Assembly: GCA_017654935.2 (NCBI GenBank)
Contig: CM065697.1
Location: 47,062,763 to 47,126,762, forward strand
Length of the DNA stretch: 64,000 nt
Origin: Phymorhynchus buccinoides
Lineage: Eukaryota > Mollusca > Gastropoda > Neogastropoda > Raphitomidae
Direction of reading: 5' to 3'
Part shown: one piece after another, positions 10,176 to 19,799 of the stretch
Layout: each line of letters starts with the position of its first letter
Numbering within the stretch: the first letter of the stretch is position 1
Notes under the pieces: model-generated
Databases searched by the model: none
What the model was told of the DNA's origin: nothing
What the model saw: only the letters and a program-made list of their open reading frames with translations
Position numbers and translations under genes: made by a program

Positions 10176-11798
10176 GTGGGCATGAAGACTGATAATCTCC
10201 TCTGCAGAGATGCCGCCACATGCATGGAACTGGTACAACGCCTGGATGCCATTTGCCAAGAAGATGATGATCCACTGTATGGAGAGTTGAACAGTGAGCC
10301 AGTCAAATGCAGTCCAGTACGCATTGCCCTGTTGGATGAGCATAAACCATATGCCATCAGTGTACCCAGAAGAGTACCGATTCCTCTCATGCAGAAAGTA
10401 AAGAAAGAGCTTCAAAGACTGAAGCAAGCCAGCATTATTGAAGAGATACAAGAGCCGACCGATTGGTGTGCTGGAATGGTCCCAGTGTTGAAGAAGGATG
10501 GCTCCGTGAGGATCTGCACAGATTTCAAAAATCTCAACAAAGCAATGAAGAGAGAGAGATATGCGCTTCCAACCATCAAAGACATACTCCACAAATTGAA
10601 AGGCGCCAAGGCCTTCAGTAGACTGGATGCCACATCAGGATTTTTCCAGCTGCCTTTCGACGAGCAGTCCAGAAAGCTCACAACTTTCATCACACCGTTT
10701 GGGCGTTACTACTACAACCGCCTCCCCCAGGGAATCACGTCAGCCCCAGACATTTTCCAGCGGACTGTAGAAAACATCCTGATTGATCAGCCTCATGCCA
10801 TCTCCTTCTTTGACGACATCCTTGTCTTCAGTAAAAATACAGAAGATCATCGAAGTCATCTGGATGCTGCAGAAAACAAACTGAGAGAGGCAGGCTTGAA
10901 GTTGAACCCCCAGAAATGTGAGTATTCCAAGAAAGAAATCTCATTTCTCGGATACCTGATCAGTGAGAACGGAGTTCGCATTGACCCATCCAAGATTGAA
11001 GCCATTGTTGGAATGCCAGAGCCAACCAACATTACAGAAGTGCGCCGCTTCATGGGAATGGTGAACTTCCTTGGCCGCCACATCCCAAATCCTTCTACGG
11101 TCATGCACCCTCTCTCCCAGCTACTTCAAAAGGACAAAGCTTGGATTTGGGGACCAGCTCAAGTGGAGTCATTCAGAAACGTGAAAGAACTGATCACCAC
11201 AGCCCCTACGCTTGCCATATTTGACCCCTCAAAGCCAACGACAGTCAGTGCTGACGCCAGCAGCTATGGCATTGGGGGAGTGCTACTCCAAGAACAAGAA
11301 GACGGCACCCAGAGACCTGTGACTTTCTGTTCAAGGACCGTGAGTAATTCAGAGAAGAGATTCGCTCAAATAGAGAAAGAGTGCCTTGCAGCAGTTTGGG
11401 CATGCGAAAGGTTTGATAGATACCTAGTTGGCCTGCCCACTTTCGCCCTAGAAACAGACCACAAACCACTAGTGCCCCTAGTGAACAGCAAAGACTTGGC
11501 AGACACCCCACTGCGATGCCAGAGAATGCTGATGAGATTTGCCAGATTCAGCGTCACAGCGCACTACACGCAGTCAAAGAACATGTACGTTGCAGATGCT
11601 TTGTCAAGACAGTCACTGAAGTCGACTACAGAGACTCTGACTCAGGCCATTTCCGAGCATATCGACGCTGTCACATTCTCTTGGCCAGCGTCAGACGCCC
11701 TACTCGACAAAATCCGGTCAGAGACACAAAACGACGTCAGCCTCCAGATCGTCCACTGGTGGCCGCAATATAAGGAAGATGTCAAGTTGGGGGCATGA
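10176..11798 (+). pseudogene. pol: Reverse transcriptase and RNase H of Ty3/Gypsy pol
   Basis: The 540-residue frame carries RT blocks in order: VRICTDFKNLNKAM, FSRLDATSGFFQLPFDE, TPFGRYYYNRLPQGI, the catalytic box FFDD (YVDD-like, near 10806-10817), then FLGYLISENGV. RNase H follows with SADASSYGIGGVL, FAQIEKECLAAVWAC and ETDHKPLVPLV. It ends at TGA 11796-11798, but the next codons in the same frame run straight into integrase. This stop therefore looks like a point mutation, not the natural end of pol. Confidence 0.93.
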
Positions 11799-13040
11799 CA
11801 CCTATTTTCGATCAGAGGAGAGCTGTCGGCATGGGAGGACATTCTCACATACGGAAACAGGATTGTTATTCCCACATCCATGCGATCAGACATCCTCAAG
11901 AAGATCCATGGGGGCCACATGGGTATCAACAAATGTAGAGAACGTGCCCAGCAATCCGTGTGGTGGCCTCACATCAGCCAAGACATACAAGACTACGTCA
12001 GTCGCTGCCGTTTCTGCATCGAAAAACAACCATCGCAGAAAAGAGAACCATTGCTGCCGTCATCACTCCCTGACAGGCCCTACCAGAAAATAGCGGCAGA
12101 CATCTGCGAACACAAGAACTCTCATTTTCTGATCACTGTCGATTATTACTCAAGGAATATCGACATCGCGTACCTCTCCAACATCACGTCGGCAAAGGTC
12201 ATTGCCAAAATGAAGAACTGCTTTTCGCAACATGGCGTTCCAGAAACTATGATCTCCGACAACGGATCACAATTTACCTCTACAGAATTCCAAGCATTTG
12301 CTTCAGAATGGAATTTCAAACATGTCACCACAAGTCCGCACTACCCGCAAGCAAATGGAGCTGCTGAGAGAGCTGTCCGCACGGCCAAAACCATTCTTAA
12401 ACAAGCAGACGTATTTGGAGCATTGCTAGCGTATCGTTCTACTCCAATCCCCGAGCTTGGAGCCAGTCCCGCAGAGATGATGTTTGGCAGGAGACTGCGA
12501 ACCACACTGCCTGCCCTGCCAAAAACCTTGACGCCACGCACAGTCAACAAAAGTCAACTGCAGAAACGAGACTTAGCATTCAAAAGTCGTCAGAAGTCAA
12601 ACTTTGATCGCCACAATGGTGTTCAGCCACTGGCCACCCTTCAGCCCAGCGATCCCGTCCTCCTTAAATTGGATGGGGAGAAGGGCTGGAAGCAGCCTGC
12701 AGTGGTGGTGGAACCATGCGCACAAAGATCATACCTAGTGAAGATGCCACAGGGAGCAGAACTGAGAAGGAACCGGTGCCACATCCGGCTGTGCAACATG
12801 CCGCAACCTGACGCTCCTCCCTCATCAGCCAGGCCAGCGCCTATCTTGGCGCCTGCGCCAACTCCACCAGTCGTCACCATGCCAGAGCCTACTCCACAGC
12901 AGCCTCCTGGAGCCACCCAACAGCCGGAGGATGGGAACAGCGCTTCACAGCATGCCCAGTCCTCACCTGCTCAACACCCTGGCCATGTGTTCACCCGCAG
13001 TGGCAGGGAAGTGATCGTTCCTGCCAGATTCAGGGAATGA
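11799..13040 (+). pseudogene. pol: Integrase of Ty3/Gypsy pol, separated by one stop codon
   Basis: In frame with RT. It has an N-terminal HHCC-type finger (HMGINKCRERAQQ to CRFCIEKQ) and a DDE core: Asp at 12099 in AADIC, Asp at 12258 in SDNGSQF, and Glu at 12366 in GAAERAV, with 35 residues between the last two. A basic C-terminal domain and a Pro-rich tail follow, and the stop is at 13038. No start codon or splice site was needed, because this is the end of one polyprotein. Its DDE core is otherwise intact. Confidence 0.92.
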
Positions 13041-13086
13041 GATTTCCATCCTTCCTGCCACATTCTTGTCATTCTAGTCACCAGAG

Positions 13087-13345
13087 AGTGCAGTAGTCTG
13101 CTCTTTAGAATTGTGTTCATGGCCTGTTTATGTATCAGTGAGCAGCGTGTGTAGTTAGGCTGCATCCTGGTATGTTAAGCTAAGTAACCGTGTAGCCTGG
13201 TTACAATGATAGAATTTTAGTCATGGTAGAGAGCAGTAGTCTGCTCTGTAGAAATGTGTTCATGGCCTCTATATCAGCGAGCAGCATGTGTATTTAGGCT
13301 GCATCCTGATATTCATTAAGTAACTGTGTAGATTGGTTACCATTA
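13087..13345. repeat. 140-bp tandem duplication in the element's 3' untranslated part
   Basis: Two diverged copies both begin with GCAGTAGTCTGCTCT and contain GTTCATGGCC, TTAGGCTGCATCCTG and a TAAGTAAC-GTGTAG block. They lie between integrase and the 3' LTR. Confidence 0.8.
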
Positions 13346-13414
13346 TAGGATGTTTGTAGGAAACAAGGAGTTATTACAAGTGTTTTGTCTTATTATTGAT
13401 TATTTTGCTTATAA

Positions 13415-13545
13415 AAACAAAAAGACGCTTTGCTGAGAGAAATGAAAGTAAAAACAAAAAAAGACGCTTTGCTGAGAGAAATGAAAGTAAAAACAAAAAA
13501 AGACGCTTTGCTGAGAGAAATGATAGTAAAAACAAATTACTGTTA
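13415..13545. repeat. About 43-bp tandem repeat upstream of the 3' LTR
   Basis: The block AAAGACGCTTTGCTGAGAGA followed by AATGAAAGTAAAAAC occurs three times, and a shorter fourth AGACGCTTTGC follows. Purine-rich, non-coding. Confidence 0.85.
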
Positions 13546-13636
13546 AGAGACGCTTTGCAAAAATGATTGTTGAATCATAGAAATAAGTTTAATTTTATTG
13601 TGGGTTCATCCTTAGATTTTTTTTCAGTTTCACTTT

Positions 13637-13646
13637 GAGGGGAAGA
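13637..13646 (+). promoter_or_regulatory. Polypurine tract of the Ty3/Gypsy element
   Basis: GAGGGGAAGA directly precedes TGTGTTGGG of the 3' LTR. This is the standard position for plus-strand priming. Confidence 0.8.
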
Positions 13647-13794
13647 TGTGTTGGGTTTCATTTTAATGTATATGTTTCGTTAATAAGACAAAACTCTCTA
13701 GGAATAAAGAGGCTTTGGGTTCACCTCCATATTGGCCGTCATGTGCTGTACGTGAGTCTGCAAACATAATCTTCTCCATCCTATAGTCTACTAT
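13647..13794 (+). repeat. 3' LTR of the Ty3/Gypsy element
   Basis: Matches the 5' LTR with about three substitutions and contains an AATAAAGAGG polyadenylation-like block. After CTACTAT it diverges from the 5' copy. No target duplication could be identified. Confidence 0.9.
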
Positions 13795-13889
13795 TTCTGT
13801 ACTTTTATAAAAGGAAGACACATTTGTTCAAATAATAGTACATTTCGTAAATTGGGAAAGATTATTATTTTTAAAAGAGTGCTTCTTTT

Positions 13890-14010
13890 ACAGCTCATCA
13901 GTATTCAACATTTCGCTATTACATTCACACTGTTTTGATATAATTTTATATTTTTGTTATCGTTTTATCCTCCATGTAATTGGGGTCAAAGGATTAAAGT
14001 TCTTGATTCA

Positions 14011-14012
<2 letters not shown>
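13890..14012 (+). mobile_element. LINE 3'-untranslated fragment
   Basis: The segment TTATCCTCCATGTAATTGGG followed by GTCAAAGGATTAAAG resembles the 3' end of the LINE remnant at 25880-25935 (TATCCTCCACACCCCAATAG then GGGCAAAAGGATTAAAC). In both cases a microsatellite follows directly. Confidence 0.55.
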
Positions 14013-14013
<1 letters not shown>

Positions 14014-14063
<50 letters not shown>

Positions 14064-14070
14064 TTTACAG
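14014..14070 (+). promoter_or_regulatory. Predicted splice acceptor with (CT)n polypyrimidine tract
   Basis: A CT microsatellite (about 14014-14059) runs into TGTGTTTTACAG (AG at 14069-14070), nine bases before the ATG of the large gene. This fits a 3' splice site ending a 5'-UTR intron, with the microsatellite serving as pyrimidine tract. The upstream exon was not found. Confidence 0.55.
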
Positions 14071-14078
14071 TTATCACC

Positions 14079-17000
14079 ATGGCATCCCCCAGTCAAGGCT
14101 CAGAACCTGACATCCCCACAGAGTTGACAGAGGCAGTCAGACGTGGACAGTGGAGAGAGGTGCTGAGGTTGGTTCACACTGATGACTGCAGCCCTCAACA
14201 ACGTCACTGGGCCATCGAAAACATTGTGAAACGTGCACAAGGGAGCTTTTTAAACGACAGACTGGACGAGATCTGCGATAGCTATGCCGACAATGACAGC
14301 CTTTTGTCCTACCTCCTCACAAGACGTCTGTGGAGTTGTGTAGGTCGTGTGTTACAGCGTGACATCAGTCACACACAGCACAGACAGGCTGTGGAACAAG
14401 CCAGCAGACACGCTGATGACATTTACTTTCCTACATTCATATTGCCTTCTTGTTATGACGAGGAGCTGGATTCTGTGCTAACCCACCTGGTGTCACGTGG
14501 TCTGTGGAGGTCAGTTGGTGAAGTGTTGGAGAGAGGCGTCAGCTCCTCACAACACAGGTGGGCTGTGGAACAGGCCAGTATACATGCTGATGTAGGGACA
14601 TTTGTTAACGTCATATTACATCACTGTACAGACGAGGAACTTGAACAAGTGTTCTCTCACATGGTGTCACGGGGTCTGTGGGAACCTGTAGAAAACGTTA
14701 GAGACATGGCACAGTACATATTATTATGGCTTATGTTCCTAGGTGAATGGTATGATGTGGGCAGGTTCTTACAGCGAAATATCAGTGGTGACGTTCATAG
14801 GTGGGCTGTGGAGCTAGCCAGCAAACAGTGTGATGATGATGTGTTTGTTGACGACATATTACCTCACTGCTATGATGAGGAGCTGGACTATGTGCTGACC
14901 CACCTGGTGTCACAGGGTCTGTGGAGGTCAGTTGGTAAAGTGTTGGAGAGAGGTGTCAGCTCCACACAACACAGGTGGGCTGTGGAACAGGCCAGCAGAC
15001 ATCCTGATGAATGCATGTTTATTAACTGGATATTACCTCACTGTACAGACGAGGACCTTGAACAGGTGTTCTCTCACATGGTGTCACGGGGTCTGTGGGA
15101 ACCTGTAGACAACGTTACAGACATGGCACAGTACATACTATCAAGGCTAATGTCCCAAAATCAGTGGAATGCTGTGGGCAGGTTCTTGCAGCGAAACATC
15201 TGTGATGCCATACACAGATGGGCTGTGGAGCAAGCCAGCAGACATGCTGATGAAAAGATATTTGCTGAGTTCATACTACCTCAATGTAGAGACAAGGAAC
15301 TTGAACAGGTGGTCTCTCAAATGATGTCACAGGATCAATGGGCTGCTGTGGGTGTGTTCTTACAGCAAAATATCAGTGTTGCCATACACAGGTGGACTGT
15401 GGAGCAAGCCAGCAGACTGTGCAATGATGACGTGTTTGTTAATGACATATTACCACAATGCCATGATGAGGAAATGGAATCCGTGTTAGCCCAGCTGATG
15501 TTCAGAGGTCTGTGGAGCACAGTTGACAAAGTGTTAGAAAGAGGTGTCAGCTCCACACAACGCAGGTGGGCTTTTGAAGAAGCCAGCAGATATGTCAGTG
15601 ATATTGAATTTATTTGCAACATTTTACATCGTTGCTATGACGAGGAGCTGGAATGTGTTCTACCCCACCTGGTGTCACGGGGAATGTGGAAGTCAGTCGA
15701 CTGTGTGTTGAAGAGATGTATCAACACCCCACTACATAGATCCACGCTTGTAGAAGCTGTTGGACATGTTGGTGATTCAAACTATCATGTGTATCTGCTA
15801 CGTCACTCTAGTGAAGATGATGATGTTGTGGCCGTGTTTTCCCACCTTGTGGCAAACAAAAGATGGACATGCGTACAACATGTGCTGTGGACTGTGGCCC
15901 GTGACACACTGCACACGTGGATGACGTCAAAACATTGCAGTAGATCCCGTGACACACTGTTCTGGAAAGTCATACACAACTGTCAGGTCGATGGATCACT
16001 TGCCTTTGGTCTGACCAAGGCTGCAACACAGAAAAGGACAGACAGTGGGTTAAACGAGTGCTGGGGACGTTGTTACAATGTCTGTTATCTTGCTGGCAGG
16101 GTTTCCTGGTTAACATCATTATGTGAATTGTTCATCACAGCTCTGTTACACACAGTGTGTGACCTGTTGTGTAGTGGTAACAGACAATACACAGAGAGCA
16201 CAGAGCACATTGATCAGTGTGTGTCTGAGATCTACACTCACATCACAGCCTTCATTAAAGACAACACACACTGTGTTCAATGTTATACGCAGACAACAAT
16301 CCAGACGAAACAGAAATGGACATCAGTGTTCACAGAACTAGCTGACACTCACAGCAATGACCCACTGTTCCTGCTTCACTTCCTGCAAGGTTTAAACCTG
16401 TATCACCTCAGCAGACGAGGCGAGAAGGATGACGCCCTGTTACTGGTGATGTTGGCTGTTTTCCCTCTGTTCCCTCAACTACAGAGTGTGGCTCTCAGAA
16501 TGATGCTACGTGAAAAGAGATGGGACGTCCTCAGTCAGGCCTGTCTGTCTCATGTGTGGGAACATGATCGGCGGAGGCTGTTCAAGGCAGCTGTGATGCA
16601 GAGACAGTGGGATGTTGTGCGGCATTGGTGTGACCACACAGTGCACGATGATCAGCGTCACTGGGCATTGACAGAGGCTTTGAAAGAGAAGCAGTGGGAG
16701 GTCTACTTACTGCTGGCTGACCATGGGTTGACAGTGGACGAGCAGATGTATGCACACTACAGGGTGGCCAAGTACGGCCACTGGGCCACTGTGCTCAAAA
16801 TGGTGGACAGGGGAGGGGACATCACTGAAGTCAGCAATCTGTTGGAGATGTGGGTCATGGGATATCTGAGGAAAAAGCCTGAAGGAGATGTGACGGTGTA
16901 CGAGCAGCGATGCATGAAGCTGATCAGACTGAGGCTACGTTTTGCCCGGAAGTCTGTCCTTAGTCCCAGGAAGGCTCTGGACCGTTGTCTGTGGGGCAGT

Positions 17001-18773
17001 GTGCTGTTCAACCTTCTGCATAAACCAACAAAACGCTTCTTCTCTGAGGTCCTGGAAAAAGTGATAGAGGAACAACACTGGCACATCTTGATGCACCTGG
17101 TGAGACTGGGAATGACTTCAGCTGATCGAGACCGGCTGTTTCCTGACATGGTCAGACAGCACCAGTGGGGTGTATGTAGACAGCTGCTGGAGCACGGTGT
17201 GGACGACCAGCTGTGTCTGGAGGCTCTACCAGAGCTGATGGAGAAGAACCAGTGGATGCTGGTGGCCAGGGTGATGGAGCACGACGTGGATGACGCTGTG
17301 AGGCGTCAGGTGCTGCTCTGGGCCTTCCAGAGGAGAGCAGGAGCCCTGTTCTGGCACTGCCTCAATTTGTTGGAGGAACGCCTGTCCACGGAAACCCAGC
17401 ATAAACTGTTCCACCAGGCCATCAGTCGTGAGATCTGGCAGGCGGTCAAACCCTTAGTGAAGGACAAGGCCGATAGACATTTGTTGAAGGACAAGGACGG
17501 CTCTGACATCCAACGTCGTGACCTCGCTTTTCTGGAAGCCATTGATCAGCACCTGTGGGATGTGGTGGATTACTGCCAACGTCTTGGTGCTGACATCAAC
17601 ATGAAGGACGAGAATGGAGAAACCCCTCTCAACAGGGAGGCCAGGAAGAGAGAGTGGAAGGCGGTGGAGGAGATAGTGTTACGTGATGGGGACCCTAACC
17701 ATCTGGACAAGGATGGGGTCAGTGTTATGAACAGTTTGATACTCTATGAACAGTGGGACATTGTGAAGGTGGTGATAAAGTATGGGGGTGACATCCATTT
17801 GTCTGCCAAAAACCACGAATGTAGACCTGAGGCCCACACCCCTCTGCAGGCCCTGATCACTGCACGTCAGGCAGACGTCATCCACTCCACAAACAAGTGG
17901 TGTGGTGGCCAGGACTGGGGAGTGAACAAGAAAGGGGAGAGAGTTCTCCACGCTGTCTGTGACTCTGACAGGTGGGATGTCATGCGGGACCTGATTGACA
18001 TCAAAGTGAACCCTCTGGTGCTGACCAACACAGGAAAGTCACCGTTGGTGTACGCCGTGCTGAACACAAAGTGTGGGCAGAGGATGGTGGCTGAGTGCAG
18101 CAGACAGGGCTTCAGTTTCCACCAGCCGTCACTGACTGGTCCTCAGGAGACCTTGCTGCAGGACGTCAGCCAGGCTGTGGTTGGGTTTTCAACTGGTTGG
18201 TGTGAGTCAACACTTTGTGATAATATACGATGGAGGAGTAAGATCACCTCCCCACTGGTGTGTGCAGTGCTATGTGATTTACATGTGGTGGCCTTCATGT
18301 TGTACGAGTCAGGATCCTGTTCCAACACAGAGCTGTTCACACTGCACACACAGCTCCCCAAGCTGACAGATCTGAACACAGAGGAGGGTAGAGCACTGCG
18401 GGAACAAGTCAGCACAAAAATAGAAAATCTTCTGGCGGATGAGGAGGATTGGAGAGAGTCTTATGATTCTGATGATCCTGGTGATTCTATTGATTATGAC
18501 ACATACATTGCAAGTTCTATGAAAGAGCGCTACAGCCAAATGCTTCACACCCTAAAGCAGTACACCCCTTTCCTAAGGGAGCTGGCCACAACCCCTCGCC
18601 CTCTGCTGTCTTCTTGTCGTCTGAAGATCTTGCAGTCACCCTGCTTCCACTTCAGCCACAAACATCGTGAAAAGGCTATGGGGTATGACTATCTCCGCCT
18701 GCCTGAGTCCTTGAAGGAATACCTCAAGTTCTCTGACCTCTGTGACCCTGACTATGGCGGACACATGAAGTGA
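14079..18773 (+). CDS. Giant ankyrin-like repeat protein with C-terminal SOCS box
   Basis: One uninterrupted 1564-codon frame. The start ATG sits in a good context (ATCACCATGG) just after a splice acceptor. Residues 101-610 are tandem 58-residue units, two extended to 81, each with an HRWAVEQASRHAD helix, an ILPxCxDEEL turn and a GLWxxVxxVLxRG motif. Residues about 650-810 are a Cys-rich helical region without clear repeats. Residues about 808-1145 resume W-x-x-V-x-x-L solenoid units (QRQWDVV, QHQWGVCRQLLEHGV). From about 1145 there are recognisable ankyrin repeats (GADINMKDENGETPLN near 1170). An acidic linker at about 1450-1475 precedes a SOCS box at 1506-1557: LLSSCRLKI as the Elongin-BC box and LPESLKEYL as the Cullin-5 box. 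In ASB-type proteins this layout recruits substrates to a Cul5-Rbx2 ubiquitin ligase in the cytoplasm. The substrate is unknown. Size and W-rich repeats are unlike standard ASB proteins. Confidence 0.85.
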   Translation: MASPSQGSEPDIPTELTEAVRRGQWREVLRLVHTDDCSPQQRHWAIENIVKRAQGSFLNDRLDEICDSYADNDSLLSYLLTRRLWSCVGRVLQRDISHTQHRQAVEQASRHADDIYFPTFILPSCYDEELDSVLTHLVSRGLWRSVGEVLERGVSSSQHRWAVEQASIHADVGTFVNVILHHCTDEELEQVFSHMVSRGLWEPVENVRDMAQYILLWLMFLGEWYDVGRFLQRNISGDVHRWAVELASKQCDDDVFVDDILPHCYDEELDYVLTHLVSQGLWRSVGKVLERGVSSTQHRWAVEQASRHPDECMFINWILPHCTDEDLEQVFSHMVSRGLWEPVDNVTDMAQYILSRLMSQNQWNAVGRFLQRNICDAIHRWAVEQASRHADEKIFAEFILPQCRDKELEQVVSQMMSQDQWAAVGVFLQQNISVAIHRWTVEQASRLCNDDVFVNDILPQCHDEEMESVLAQLMFRGLWSTVDKVLERGVSSTQRRWAFEEASRYVSDIEFICNILHRCYDEELECVLPHLVSRGMWKSVDCVLKRCINTPLHRSTLVEAVGHVGDSNYHVYLLRHSSEDDDVVAVFSHLVANKRWTCVQHVLWTVARDTLHTWMTSKHCSRSRDTLFWKVIHNCQVDGSLAFGLTKAATQKRTDSGLNECWGRCYNVCYLAGRVSWLTSLCELFITALLHTVCDLLCSGNRQYTESTEHIDQCVSEIYTHITAFIKDNTHCVQCYTQTTIQTKQKWTSVFTELADTHSNDPLFLLHFLQGLNLYHLSRRGEKDDALLLVMLAVFPLFPQLQSVALRMMLREKRWDVLSQACLSHVWEHDRRRLFKAAVMQRQWDVVRHWCDHTVHDDQRHWALTEALKEKQWEVYLLLADHGLTVDEQMYAHYRVAKYGHWATVLKMVDRGGDITEVSNLLEMWVMGYLRKKPEGDVTVYEQRCMKLIRLRLRFARKSVLSPRKALDRCLWGSVLFNLLHKPTKRFFSEVLEKVIEEQHWHILMHLVRLGMTSADRDRLFPDMVRQHQWGVCRQLLEHGVDDQLCLEALPELMEKNQWMLVARVMEHDVDDAVRRQVLLWAFQRRAGALFWHCLNLLEERLSTETQHKLFHQAISREIWQAVKPLVKDKADRHLLKDKDGSDIQRRDLAFLEAIDQHLWDVVDYCQRLGADINMKDENGETPLNREARKREWKAVEEIVLRDGDPNHLDKDGVSVMNSLILYEQWDIVKVVIKYGGDIHLSAKNHECRPEAHTPLQALITARQADVIHSTNKWCGGQDWGVNKKGERVLHAVCDSDRWDVMRDLIDIKVNPLVLTNTGKSPLVYAVLNTKCGQRMVAECSRQGFSFHQPSLTGPQETLLQDVSQAVVGFSTGWCESTLCDNIRWRSKITSPLVCAVLCDLHVVAFMLYESGSCSNTELFTLHTQLPKLTDLNTEEGRALREQVSTKIENLLADEEDWRESYDSDDPGDSIDYDTYIASSMKERYSQMLHTLKQYTPFLRELATTPRPLLSSCRLKILQSPCFHFSHKHREKAMGYDYLRLPESLKEYLKFSDLCDPDYGGHMK
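14379..15212 (+). repeat. 417-bp higher-order repeat inside the ankyrin/SOCS exon
   Basis: Residues 101-239 and 240-378 are two copies of a 139-residue block (58 plus 81 residues). At DNA level the segment beginning ACCCACCTGGTGTCAC recurs exactly 417 bp later (14481 and 14898) with few changes. The duplication keeps the reading frame. Confidence 0.85.
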
Positions 18774-19243
18774 GATCTGTGCTTGTGATGTACAGACATC
18801 CTCTGTCTGTGGTGTACAGACATCCTCACCAGTCTGTGATGCACAGAGATGACGCAGCAGTTTATATAATGTCTGAGGTATACAGATATGCTTTGGTTGG
18901 ATACAGATGGACACAAGGGATCTGTCACGGTGTATAAACTTCATGTGCAAGTGTGTCTCATGTCTGTGCTGTACAAATAGCATCTGCATAGCCAGCTGTA
19001 TGTGTCCAATACGAGTCAATGATGATTATTGCATTCATATGTCCAGACAAAAAGGGGCTTTATGTGTTTTTGTGTCAAAGAGAAATGTATGTGTGTACTA
19101 CATAATATGCTTTAAATTGAATTTCTTCAATGTTTTGATTTTTCTGGATTGCTTTTTACCGCATGGCTCTTTCAATGTTAAGATGTTCGTGATTTGTCTT
19201 TACCTTCCATTGCTATGATTAACCTGTTTCTTAAAAAAAAAAA
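18774..19243 (+). other. Probable 3' untranslated region of the ankyrin/SOCS gene
   Basis: After the TGA come imperfect repeats of GTACAGACATCCTC and then AT-rich sequence. A 13-A tract ends at about 19243. No canonical AATAAA is visible, so the transcript end is uncertain. The A tract could also mark a retrocopy, but the upstream splice acceptor argues against that. Confidence 0.4.
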
Positions 19244-19410
19244 AAGGTCTAGTTGATTCTTTAAGCGCCATGGTGTTGTTTGTTTTTTAATAACATAATC
19301 CACTTGATTCTTCCAACATTCACATTGTTTTCAATTTTAGGATTTACTTGATTCTGTCATAAAAATTGATTCTTTAAACGCTGTGGTCTGCTAGAAACTT
19401 TCAATGACAG

Positions 19411-19480
19411 GAATCAGAATCAGAATCAATTTGTATTGCCCTTTAAAACCGACACAAGGTTTTATATGACACTACTAAAA
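19411..19480 (-). mobile_element. LINE tail with (TGATTC)n
   Basis: GAATCAGAATCAGAATCAAT followed by TTGTATTGCC, read on the minus strand, is a body ending in a short TGATTC tandem tail, a common 3' end of CR1/L2-type LINEs. Only the extreme end is present. Confidence 0.45.
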
Positions 19481-19581
19481 ATTATAACAATAACGATAAT
19501 AATAGTTTATTAAGTTCAATTACGTAACATTTTCGTTAAATGTTTTTTCTTCTTTGTACTGATTGCGCTACTGCTTGAGGT

Positions 19582-19751
19582 AATAGAGCATTTGTCACGA
19601 GTGTTTGTTCTATATACTAGACTATTAATTTGCCTGTGTTCTATATACTAGACTACTAATTTGCCCGCACTCGTTCTGCCCGAGTTACGCTGACCTTTCT
19701 AATTCAACTCAGTGAAATTCAATGTCGCCCTCACGTGGCAAATGCTCTATT
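19582..19751. mobile_element. Short inverted-repeat element, family M1
   Basis: The left end AATAGAGCATTTGTCACGAG matches the reverse complement of the right end, AATAGAGCATTTGCCACGTG. Diverged members lie inside the 2.5-kb units at 59633-59775 and 62180-62316, sharing GAACGAACACTCGTGGCAAA and GGTCAGCGTAACTCGGGCAG. No coding sequence. Confidence 0.65.
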
Positions 19752-19799
19752 GAAAGCTATTGATTGATGTACGTCATTCTGCTTCACTTGGCTTGCTTC

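Larger units (their letters stand above)
8863..13794 (+). mobile_element. Ty3/Gypsy LTR retrotransposon, near complete, inactive
   Basis: The element has LTRs at 8863-9010 and 13647-13794, a tRNA primer-binding-like site, gag with two CCHC knuckles, protease, RT, RNase H and integrase in the Ty3/Gypsy order, and a polypurine tract before the 3' LTR. The gag zinc knuckles and the protein sequence resemble the Mag-type group often annotated as K02A2.6-like in invertebrates. The LTRs differ at about 3 of 148 positions, so the insertion is young. At least three frameshifts and one in-frame stop inactivate it. It lies 285 bp upstream of the ankyrin/SOCS start codon. Confidence 0.93.

Noticed and set aside
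14079..18773. Ankyrin/SOCS frame as a retrocopy
   Set aside because: The single exon and 3' A tract hint at it, but the acceptor just before the ATG and the lack of flanking duplications do not support it.
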